From positions 1-18,311 of the forward strand of contig DASSGZ010000089.1 of NCBI GenBank assembly GCA_035693165.1: DNA of 18,311 nucleotides, read 5' to 3'. The notes below the pieces were generated by a model that saw only the letters and a program-made list of their open reading frames with translations, made no database searches and was not told the origin of the DNA. The translations under genes were made by a program, and so were the position numbers. Positions 6,437 through 12,403 of this stretch are shown piece by piece (positions within the stretch are counted from its first letter, which is position 1; each line of letters begins with the position of its first letter). Source of the DNA: JAICKM01 sp035693165. Its GTDB lineage: Bacteria; Chloroflexota; Chloroflexia; QHBQ01; JAICKM01.

Positions 6437-7627
6437 ATGGTGAGCAGCGACATTTATCGAGACAAACTGGAGCAGGCGAGCGCCCTGCTCAAGCAGCAGG
6501 AGATCGACCTCTGGCTGTTGTTCGTGCGCGAGACGGGCACGCTCAACGACCCCAGCCTGCCGCTGATCTGCGACCTCAGCTTTACCTGGGAAACCGCCGT
6601 GATGATCAGCGCCACCGGCCGCCATACCGTGCTGGCGGGCCTGCACGATTGCGACAACGTGCGCGCCACCGGCCTGTTCCCGAACGTGGTGCCCTATACC
6701 GACAGCATGGTCGCGCCCTTCCGCGAGGTGCTGGCCGGGTACGACCCGCGCCGCATCGCGCTGAACTACTCGCCCAGCGACCCCTCCGCCGACGGCCTGA
6801 CCCACGGCATGTGGCTGCTCCTGGGCGAGATGCTGGCCGGGACGCCCTATGCGAACCGCCTGGAAAGCTCGGAAACCTTCCTGGGCCGCTTCCGCGCCAC
6901 CAAGACACCCGGCGAACTGGCCCGCATGCGCGCCGCGTTGCGCGCCGCCGAAGAGATCTGGGCCACCACCGGCGCCTTCCTCAAGCCGGGCCAGAGCGAG
7001 CGCGAGGTGGCCGCCTTCATGCATGGCGAACTCGACCGGCTGCGGCTCTGGACTTCCTGGGAACGCGACTTCTGCCCCATCGTCCACGCCGGGTCGGACT
7101 CCAGCACCGGCCACGCCCGGCCCGGCGAGCGGCGCATCGCTCCCGGTCGCCTGGTGAACATTGACTTCGGCGTGCTCAAGAACGGCTACTGCACCGACCA
7201 GCAGCGCATGTGGTATTGCCGCCGGCTGGGCGAAAAGACGGTGCCCGCCGAAGTCACCCGCGCCTTCGACACCGTGGTAGGCGCCATCCAGGCCGCCGCG
7301 ACGGTCCTGCGGCCCGGCATCCGCGGCTACGAGGTGGACGCCATCGCCCGCCGCTTCGTGACTGACGCCGGCTATCCCGAATACCAGCACGCCCTCGGCC
7401 ACACCGTGGGCCGCACCACGCACGACGGCGGCCCCCTGCTCGGCCCGCGCTGGGACCGCTACGGCACCACCCCCGAAGGCCTCATCGAGGCCGGGCAGAT
7501 CTACACGCTGGAACTCGGCGTGGACACGCCCCAGGGCTACTGCGGCCTGGAGGAAGAGGTCCTCGTCACCGACCACGGCTGCGAATTCCTCTCCGCCCCG
7601 CAGATGGAGTTGCTGTTCATCGAGTGA
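6437..7627 (+). CDS. M24-family metallopeptidase (Xaa-Pro peptidase-like)
   Basis: The product is a 396-residue two-domain enzyme. Residues 1-150 look like a creatinase N-terminal domain, and about 160-396 form the pita-bread catalytic domain. All five expected metal ligands can be placed: Asp243 (NIDFGV), Asp254 (YCTDQQR), His322 (HALGHTVG), Glu359 (TLELGV) and Glu372 (GLEEEVLVT), so it should be an active di-metal hydrolase acting on Xaa-Pro bonds or a related substrate. The absence of a signal peptide indicates a cytoplasmic location. AGGAGA (6427-6432) precedes ATG 6437; a GTG directly after it gives better spacing and may be used. The frame is open further upstream to 6353 but without a ribosome site. 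It appears monocistronic, with a hairpin downstream. Confidence 0.9.
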   Translation: MVSSDIYRDKLEQASALLKQQEIDLWLLFVRETGTLNDPSLPLICDLSFTWETAVMISATGRHTVLAGLHDCDNVRATGLFPNVVPYTDSMVAPFREVLAGYDPRRIALNYSPSDPSADGLTHGMWLLLGEMLAGTPYANRLESSETFLGRFRATKTPGELARMRAALRAAEEIWATTGAFLKPGQSEREVAAFMHGELDRLRLWTSWERDFCPIVHAGSDSSTGHARPGERRIAPGRLVNIDFGVLKNGYCTDQQRMWYCRRLGEKTVPAEVTRAFDTVVGAIQAAATVLRPGIRGYEVDAIARRFVTDAGYPEYQHALGHTVGRTTHDGGPLLGPRWDRYGTTPEGLIEAGQIYTLELGVDTPQGYCGLEEEVLVTDHGCEFLSAPQMELLFIE

Positions 7628-7658
7628 CGTGAGTGTAGCCGGGACGATAGCCACACAG

Positions 7659-7683
7659 GCGGCGCCGGATGATCCGGCGCCGC
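7659..7683 (+). terminator. Hairpin after the M24 peptidase gene
   Basis: GCGGCGCCGGA (7659-7669) and TCCGGCGCCGC (7673-7683) form a perfect 11-bp stem with a 3-base loop, 31 bases after the stop codon, followed by TACGTTTATG. The stem is very strong but the T-tract is weak. Confidence 0.6.
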
Positions 7684-7717
7684 TACGTTTATGCCCTGGT
7701 TAGGATCACTGTCGCAC

Positions 7718-7750
7718 AAAAACCGGCGCCGCCGGGCAGGGCGGCGCCGG
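7718..7750 (-). terminator. Intrinsic terminator of the MarR-GNAT gene
   Basis: On the minus strand a perfect 11-bp GC stem (7740-7750 with 7723-7733, 6-base loop) is followed directly by five T residues (AAAAA at 7718-7722 on the plus strand), 18 bases past the MarR-GNAT stop. A structural sibling lies at 8808-8840. Confidence 0.8.
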
Positions 7751-7767
7751 GTGCAGCATCGCGAGAA

Positions 7768-8667
7768 TCACGAAAGGCGCTTTTCGAACCAGTGGTGGGC
7801 ATACGGCTCGTCGTTGAAGGGCGCGACTTCCTGATACCCGCTCTCGCGGTACAAATGGATGGCTTCATTCAGCGTGCGGTTCGTTTCCAGGTGCAGGACG
7901 GCGACCTCCAGCTCCCTGGCGTGGCGCTCCAGGTCCAGCAGCAACCGCCGGCCCAAGCCGAGACCGCGTGCACGCTGCGCGACCCACATGCGCTTGATCT
8001 CCGCGGGAGCGTTCGCGTGCAGCTTCAACGCACCACAGCCCACCGGCTCTTCGCGTAATCGGGCGATAAGCAACAGGCCACCGGGCGGCGTAAGTTCGTG
8101 CGCATCTGCGGAAATGCTGCGGGCGGGATCGAACCCGGCTTCGAAGCGTTCACCCAGTTCGGCGAAGTACTGCTGCAAGCACCACCGGGCATCCGCGCTG
8201 GTTGGATCGGCGACGGCGATCTCCACCATGGATGCGATCAGCAGCCGCTCGACCTGCGCCATGGCCGCGGCCAGCTTGACGCGCTCCCGCTCGCCCAGCG
8301 GCTCCAGCAGCGAACGGGCAAACGTATCGGCCCGCTCATCCAGTTCGGATCGCTCACGCAGGCCGGCCTCGGTGAGATGGACCTGGCGCACCCGGCCATC
8401 GCTCCCGCCGGCCACCACCGTAACCAGACCCTGCCGCTCCAGCGAACGCAGCAGGCGGCTGACGTAAGCAGAGTCCAACCCCAGCCGGCGCCGCAGCGCA
8501 CGCACGGTCGTGCCCTGTTCGCCAATCTCCCAGATCAGTCGTGCTTCGCCCAGCGGATGATCGCGTCCCAGGAAGTGATCGTTTAACACGCCAATGCGCT
8601 CGGTCATGATTCGATTGAAGCTGCGCACCTGTTCCACCAGCGGCAGCGTCTCAACCGGCATGTCCAT
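7768..8667 (-). CDS. MarR-family regulator fused to a GNAT acetyltransferase
   Basis: The protein has 299 residues. Residues 1-150 are a MarR domain: a winged helix with recognition region RRRLGLDSAYVSRLLRSLE (about 59-77), a wing at SDGRVR (89-94), and flanking dimerisation helices. Residues 155-299 are a GNAT acetyltransferase, with the acetyl-CoA loop QRARGLGLGRRLL (231-243), followed by LHLETN and an AIHLYRESGY segment. MarR-GNAT fusions are a known architecture. The MarR part would bind DNA and the GNAT part would acetylate an unknown small molecule or protein, possibly the inducing ligand. GGAGG (8674-8678 in plus coordinates) lies six bases before the ATG. Its promoter overlaps a perfect palindrome, so autoregulation is likely. 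The gene is flanked by two covarying hairpins. Confidence 0.9.
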   Translation of the reverse strand: MDMPVETLPLVEQVRSFNRIMTERIGVLNDHFLGRDHPLGEARLIWEIGEQGTTVRALRRRLGLDSAYVSRLLRSLERQGLVTVVAGGSDGRVRQVHLTEAGLRERSELDERADTFARSLLEPLGERERVKLAAAMAQVERLLIASMVEIAVADPTSADARWCLQQYFAELGERFEAGFDPARSISADAHELTPPGGLLLIARLREEPVGCGALKLHANAPAEIKRMWVAQRARGLGLGRRLLLDLERHARELEVAVLHLETNRTLNEAIHLYRESGYQEVAPFNDEPYAHHWFEKRLS

Positions 8668-8703
8668 AACAAACCTCCAGACTTGCGCAAACCGTTGCCC
8701 CTC

Positions 8704-8727
8704 ATTATCTGATTATAGTCAGATAAT
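8704..8727. promoter_or_regulatory. Operator palindrome, probably for the MarR-GNAT protein
   Basis: ATTATCTGA (8704-8712) and TCAGATAAT (8719-8727) form a perfect 9-bp inverted repeat with a 6-base spacer, in an AT-rich patch 37 bases upstream of the MarR-GNAT start. The size and AT-rich symmetry fit MarR binding sites, and the site covers the -10 box of the gene's own promoter. Binding by this protein is inferred. Confidence 0.75.
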
Positions 8728-8740
8728 TTGGAGAATGCAA
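8712..8740 (-). promoter_or_regulatory. Sigma70 promoter of the MarR-GNAT gene
   Basis: On the minus strand TTGCAT (8740-8735) and a perfect TATAAT (8717-8712) are separated by exactly 17 bases. The -10 box sits in the middle of the operator palindrome, so a bound repressor would block RNA polymerase. Transcription would start near 8705. Confidence 0.7.
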
Positions 8741-8807
8741 GAGATCCGGGAAGCAGGGCATCCGGCAGTCGCCGTATGAGAGTTCACCACAATGGGCCTT
8801 GCGCAAG

Positions 8808-8840
8808 AAAAACCGGCGTCGCTGCGCAGAGCGACGCCGG
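8808..8840 (-). terminator. Second terminator-like hairpin, sibling of the one at 7718-7750
   Basis: The stem CCGGCGTCGCT (8813-8823) pairs perfectly with AGCGACGCCGG (8830-8840) around a 6-base loop, preceded by AAAAA on the plus strand, hence TTTTT after the stem on the minus strand. It differs from the 7723-7750 stem at two positions, both with compensating changes. No gene ends here on the minus strand, so it may insulate the MarR promoter from leftward read-through. Confidence 0.55.
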
Positions 8841-8861
8841 GTTCAGGAAGGAGCGAAGATC

Positions 8862-8906
8862 ATGCGGCGCATGTGCATGGATCCTCGTATCTGTTACGAC
8901 GCCTGA
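8862..8906 (+). CDS. Possible small ORF (14 residues, MRRMCMDPRICYDA)
   Basis: A Shine-Dalgarno-like AGGAAGGAG (8846-8854) lies seven bases before an ATG that opens a 14-codon frame ending at TGA 8904-8906. The peptide is rich in Met, Cys and Arg. It lies between the hairpin at 8808-8840 and the promoter of the glycosyltransferase unit, so that promoter would not transcribe it, and no clear promoter of its own was seen. It could be a leader peptide or chance. Confidence 0.25.
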   Translation: MRRMCMDPRICYDA

Positions 8907-8944
8907 TGCAGCGCGAATATTACAGCGTGCCGCGGGCGTGGGAT

Positions 8945-8973
8945 TTGTTGCGCTGGGGGCGGTATGGTATAAT
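8945..8973 (+). promoter_or_regulatory. Sigma70 promoter of the glycosyltransferase-SDR-aminotransferase unit
   Basis: TTGTTG (8945-8950), 17 bases, then a perfect TATAAT (8968-8973). Transcription would begin near 8980, leaving about 73 nt of leader before the start at 9053. It is the only good promoter seen ahead of the three-gene unit, in a gap otherwise filled by the MarR control region, a hairpin and a possible small ORF. Confidence 0.65.
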
Positions 8974-9052
8974 CAGCACGCATGTTATAGCCTGCGCCAG
9001 GGCGGGGCCACGAAGTGCGGTAGGCACGCCAACAGGGAGATTCGGTTATTGT

Positions 9053-9952
9053 ATGGGTAGCAATCCCGAGACAGACACGCAAAGCATTGCCGGAAACGGG
9101 CCCACGACGGAAACGAAAGCGAATACTCGGGCCGCGGCGGCGGTGCCCTGGGCCGAACAGCCGGGCATCCTGCCCGCCGTGGATGAGGCCGGGAAGCCCC
9201 TCCCCACCGCGCCGGGGATTTCGGTCTTCTTCCCCGCCTACAACGACGGCGGGACCATTGCCAGCATGGTGCTGGAGGCGCTGCGCACCTGCGCCCGCGT
9301 GACCAACGATTACGAAGTCATCGTCATCGACGACGCCAGCACGGACTACACCCCGGAGATCCTCGACGACCTGGCCGCGCAAAATCCGCATGTACGGGTC
9401 ATCCACCACAAGCAGAACGCGGGCTACGGCGGCGCGCTGCGCTCCGGCTTTCAGGCGGCGAGCAAAGAACTGGTCTTCTACACCGACGGCGACGCGCAGT
9501 ACGACCCGCGCGAACTCGTGGTGCTGCTGTCGCGCATGGGGCCGCGCGTCGATATCGTGCAGGGCTATAAAATCGAGCGCCATGACCCCATCTTCCGCAT
9601 CGTCATTGGCCGGGTGTACCACTGGGGCGTCAAGATCCTGTTCGGCCTGCGCGTGCGCGACACCGACTGCGACTTCCGCCTGATCCGCAAAAGCGCGCTG
9701 GACCGCATCGAACTGGAATCGACCAGCGGCACGATCTGCGTGGAGCTGGTGAAGAAGCTCCAGGACAGCGGCGCGCGCTTCGCCCAGGTGCCCGTGCACC
9801 ATTACCACCGGGTGCATGGCCGGTCGCAGTTCTTCAACTTCCCCCGGCTCTGGCGCACCGCCACGCAACTGTTGCAGTTGTGGTGGAAGCTGGTGGTGCA
9901 GGGCAATAAGCGCAGCGTGGCCGCCACGTCCCGGCGCGCGCAGGGGAAGTAA
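9053..9952 (+). CDS. Family 2 glycosyltransferase (DPM1-like)
   Basis: The product has 299 residues. After a polar 55-residue N-terminal extension comes a GT-A domain: GISVFFPAYNDGGTI, VIDDASTD (about 92-99) and YTDGDAQYDP with the metal-binding DGD at 145-147, then DTDCDFRLIRKSAL (203-216), typical of dolichyl-/polyprenyl-phosphate sugar transferases. There is no clear membrane helix; an aromatic C-terminal segment (FPRLWRTATQLLQLWWKLVV) could sit on the membrane surface. It likely moves a sugar from a nucleotide donor to a polyprenyl phosphate or lipid-linked glycan on the cytoplasmic side. The ATG follows the predicted promoter; GGGAG is 13 bases away, a loose spacing. The frame is open further upstream to 8792, but that stretch contains the promoter. 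The next gene begins two bases after the stop. Confidence 0.85.
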   Translation: MGSNPETDTQSIAGNGPTTETKANTRAAAAVPWAEQPGILPAVDEAGKPLPTAPGISVFFPAYNDGGTIASMVLEALRTCARVTNDYEVIVIDDASTDYTPEILDDLAAQNPHVRVIHHKQNAGYGGALRSGFQAASKELVFYTDGDAQYDPRELVVLLSRMGPRVDIVQGYKIERHDPIFRIVIGRVYHWGVKILFGLRVRDTDCDFRLIRKSALDRIELESTSGTICVELVKKLQDSGARFAQVPVHHYHRVHGRSQFFNFPRLWRTATQLLQLWWKLVVQGNKRSVAATSRRAQGK

Positions 9953-9954
9953 GC

Positions 9955-10959
9955 GTGGCGCCGGTTCTGGACCACCTCCCCGACTGCTACCGCGGGCGCC
10001 GGGTCATGATCACCGGCGGCCTGGGCTTCCTCGGTAGCAATCTGGCCCGCCGCCTGGTCGAGTACGGCGCCGAGGTGCTGGTGATCGACTCGATGATCCC
10101 GGAATACGGCGGCAACATGTTCAACATCGCGGGCATCGAGGACCGGCTGCGCATCAACATCAACGACGTGCGCCTGGAACACGCCATGCGCTACCTGGTG
10201 CGCGGGCAGGAGTACATCTTCAACCTGGCCGGGCAGGTCAGCCACCTCGACAGCATGACCGACCCGTTCACCGACCTGGAGATCAACTGCCGCAGCCAGC
10301 TTTCGCTGCTCGAAGTCTGCCGCAAGAACAACCCCGCCGTGAAGATCGTCTTCGCGGGCACGCGCCAGCAGTACGGCAAGCCCGACTATCTGCCGGTAGA
10401 CGAGCGCCACCTGATGCACCCGACCGATGTCAACGGCATCAACAAGATGGCCGGCGAGTGGTATCATATTCTCTACAACAACGTCTACGGCATCCGCGCC
10501 TGCTCGCTGCGGCTGACCAACTGCTACGGCCCGCGCCAGTATGTGCGTGACGCGCGCATGGGCTTCATCGGCTGGTTCATCCACCTGGCCGTCGAGGGCA
10601 AGGAGATCAGCATCTACGAGCCAGGCACGCAGTTGCGCGACTTCAACTACGTGGACGACGTGGTGGACGCCTTCCTGCTGGCCGGGGCCACCGACGAGAC
10701 GAACGGGCAGGTCTATAACCTGGGCGGGCCGCCCATCTCGCACGTCGATCTCACGCGCATGATCATCGACATCGCGGGCTGTGGCTCGTACCGGCTGGTG
10801 CCCTTCCCGCCCGAGCGCAAGGCCATCGACATCGGCGACGTGTATAGTGATTATCGCAAGATCCAGGCGGCCCTGGGCTGGGAGCCGCGCGTGCCCCTGT
10901 GCGAGGGGCTGGAACAGACCATCGCCTATTATCGCAAGTATCGCCAGTATTACTGGTAG
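9955..10959 (+). CDS. Extended SDR NAD-dependent epimerase/dehydratase, catalytic Tyr replaced by Asn
   Basis: The product is a 334-residue enzyme with the NAD-binding TGGLGFLGS (20-28), an FNLAGQVSH segment (about 89-97), FAGTRQQYG (133-141), and a late RDFNYVDDVVDAF (228-240) typical of nucleotide-sugar epimerases and dehydratases. At the active site, the usual YxxxK reads NGINK (Asn160, Lys164) in DVNGINKMAGE, so the proton-transferring Tyr is absent. The sequence resembles a subfamily in which I believe this GINK form recurs, so it is probably not simple decay. It starts with GTG two bases after the glycosyltransferase stop, with GGGGAAG as ribosome site, and is 11 bases from the aminotransferase. 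That arrangement suggests it prepares a keto or epimerised nucleotide sugar for amination. The substrate is unknown. Confidence 0.87.
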   Translation: MAPVLDHLPDCYRGRRVMITGGLGFLGSNLARRLVEYGAEVLVIDSMIPEYGGNMFNIAGIEDRLRININDVRLEHAMRYLVRGQEYIFNLAGQVSHLDSMTDPFTDLEINCRSQLSLLEVCRKNNPAVKIVFAGTRQQYGKPDYLPVDERHLMHPTDVNGINKMAGEWYHILYNNVYGIRACSLRLTNCYGPRQYVRDARMGFIGWFIHLAVEGKEISIYEPGTQLRDFNYVDDVVDAFLLAGATDETNGQVYNLGGPPISHVDLTRMIIDIAGCGSYRLVPFPPERKAIDIGDVYSDYRKIQAALGWEPRVPLCEGLEQTIAYYRKYRQYYW

Positions 10960-10970
10960 AGGATCGAACT

Positions 10971-12101
10971 ATGACCACGACTCCGGCCTCGCGGCCCATC
11001 CCCTTGAACGACACCCGCCCGCAGTACGAGGCCATCGGCGCGGAAGTGCGCGCGGCCATGGACGCGGTGCTGGAGCGAAGCTGGTTTATTCTCGGCCAGG
11101 AAGTGGCCGCCTTCGAGCGCGAGTTCGCCGCCTTCTGCGGCACGACGCAGGCCGTGGGCGTGAGCAACGGCACCGACGCGATCCATATCGCCGTGCGCGC
11201 GCTGGGCCTCGGCCCCGGCGACGAGGTGATCCTGCCGACGCACACGGCCACCTTCAGCGCGCTGGGCGTGTCGATGGCCGGGGCCGTGCCGCGGCTGGTG
11301 GATGTGGAACCGGACACCGGCAACATCGACCCGGCGCAGATCGAAGCGGCGATCACCCCGGCGACGAAGGCGATCATGCCGGTCCACCTTTACGGCCAGG
11401 CCGCCGACATGGACCCGATCCGTGCCATTGCCGCCCGGCACGGGCTGGCGGTGATCGAGGACGCAGCGCAGGCGCACGGCGCCACCTATCGCGGCGCGAC
11501 GGTGGGCAGCCTGGGGCAAATCGGCTGCTTCAGCTTCTACCCGACCAAGAACCTGGGCGCCTACGGCGACGGCGGCGCCGTGACCACCGACGACGCCGGC
11601 CTGGCCGGGATCATGCGCGAGTTGCGCCACGGCGGCCAGGCTGACCGCTACCATCACGTGCGCCTGGGCTTCTGCAACCGGCTGGACGAGATCCAGGCGG
11701 CGGTGTTGCGCGTCAAGCTGCCCTACCTGGCGGGCTGGAACGCCGCCCGCGCCGAACGCGCCGCCCATTACACGCGGCTACTGGCGGCGGCGGGCAACCC
11801 GGTCGAACCGCTCGCCATCCGCGACTATGGGCAGCCGGTCTACCACCTGTATGTGGTCAAGACCCCGAACCGCCGCGCCGAACTGATGGCCGCGCTGAAG
11901 GCGGCGGGCATCGACAGCTACATCCACTACCCGGTGCCGGTGCACTTGCAGGAGGCATACCGCTTCCTGGGCCACAGGCCGGGCAGCTTCCCGGTGGCCG
12001 AGGACCTGGCCGGACGCATCGTCAGCCTGCCGCTCTACCCGGAACTGCCGCTGGAGGACATCGAGCGCATTGTCCAGGCGATCGTTACGTTCTATAGCTA
12101 G
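10971..12101 (+). CDS. DegT/DnrJ/EryC1-family sugar aminotransferase
   Basis: This 376-residue PLP enzyme has the fold-type I features of the family: NDTRPQY at the start, WFILGQEVAAFE, GVSNGTDAI (63-71), VIEDAAQAHGA with the PLP-binding Asp164, and SFYPTKNLGAYGDGG with the PLP Lys193. These enzymes transfer an amino group to a nucleotide-linked keto sugar; the PIPLNDTRPQY and WFILG blocks are reminiscent of the 3-aminotransferases FdtB/QdtB, but position specificity cannot be read reliably. GAGGA (10959-10963) is seven bases before the ATG. It completes a unit with the SDR and glycosyltransferase, which points to an amino sugar in a surface glycan. No clear terminator follows; the repeat patch begins immediately after. 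Confidence 0.9.
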   Translation: MTTTPASRPIPLNDTRPQYEAIGAEVRAAMDAVLERSWFILGQEVAAFEREFAAFCGTTQAVGVSNGTDAIHIAVRALGLGPGDEVILPTHTATFSALGVSMAGAVPRLVDVEPDTGNIDPAQIEAAITPATKAIMPVHLYGQAADMDPIRAIAARHGLAVIEDAAQAHGATYRGATVGSLGQIGCFSFYPTKNLGAYGDGGAVTTDDAGLAGIMRELRHGGQADRYHHVRLGFCNRLDEIQAAVLRVKLPYLAGWNAARAERAAHYTRLLAAAGNPVEPLAIRDYGQPVYHLYVVKTPNRRAELMAALKAAGIDSYIHYPVPVHLQEAYRFLGHRPGSFPVAEDLAGRIVSLPLYPELPLEDIERIVQAIVTFYS

Positions 12102-12104
12102 GCC

Positions 12105-12123
12105 GTCAGTGGTCAGTGGTCAG
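12105..12123. repeat. Short 7-bp tandem repeat
   Basis: GTCAGTG is repeated 2.7 times directly after the aminotransferase stop codon. It is a simple tandem repeat at the edge of the larger repeat patch; no function is visible. Confidence 0.6.
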
Positions 12124-12133
12124 AAGTAAGGGG

Positions 12134-12209
12134 GCTTGTCACTCTGAGCGCAGCGAAGAGTCTCGGCTCGCCCGCAAGGCTTGTCACTCTGAGCGCAGCG
12201 AAGAGTCTC
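12134..12209. repeat. Two direct copies of the CTGAGCGCAGCGAAGA repeat
   Basis: An identical 31-base sequence occurs at 12134-12164 and 12179-12209 (period 45 bases). Its core matches the inverted pair at 6197-6267, where the arms are slightly diverged. The copies lie in the 302-base gap between the two glycan gene groups, together with the REP-like array. Confidence 0.85.
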
Positions 12210-12248
12210 AGCGCGTTTATCGCCAGTAGCCGGCCGGCGCGATTTTGC

Positions 12249-12371
12249 GCTGTAGGGGCCGGTTTCAAACCGGCCTGCCGGCCACCCGTGCTGTGGGAGC
12301 CGGTTGCAAACCGGCCTGCCGGCCACCCGCGCTGTAGGGGCCGGTTTCAAACCGGCCTGCCGCCCAGGTGT
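12249..12371 (+). repeat. REP-like array: three 41-bp tandem units
   Basis: Units begin at 12249, 12290 and 12331 with an exact 41-base period. Units 1 and 3 contain GTAG followed by GG and the palindrome GGCCGGTTTCAAACCGGCC; unit 2 has GTGG and a slightly degenerate palindrome. Each is followed by CTGCC, and units 1 and 2 also by GGCCACCCG; unit 3 degenerates at its right end, and a bare GTAGGGG head follows at 12370-12376. A tetranucleotide (GTAG/GGAG type) ahead of a short palindrome is the hallmark of REP elements mobilised by RAYT transposases. The inverted copy is at 6097-6125. The array ends 32 bases before the next gene's start. Confidence 0.8.
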
Positions 12372-12403
12372 AGGGGCAACATAACAGTAGGGAAGTAGGA
12401 GGC

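Noticed and set aside
6395..7654. 419-codon open frame on the minus strand
   Set aside because: It is antisense to the M24 peptidase gene, whose five metal ligands prove the plus frame.
8894..9868. 324-codon open frame on the minus strand
   Set aside because: It is antisense to the glycosyltransferase gene and its promoter; no recognisable domain.
12249..12371. CRISPR array
   Set aside because: The 41-bp units are contiguous tandem copies without unique spacers, and no cas genes are present.
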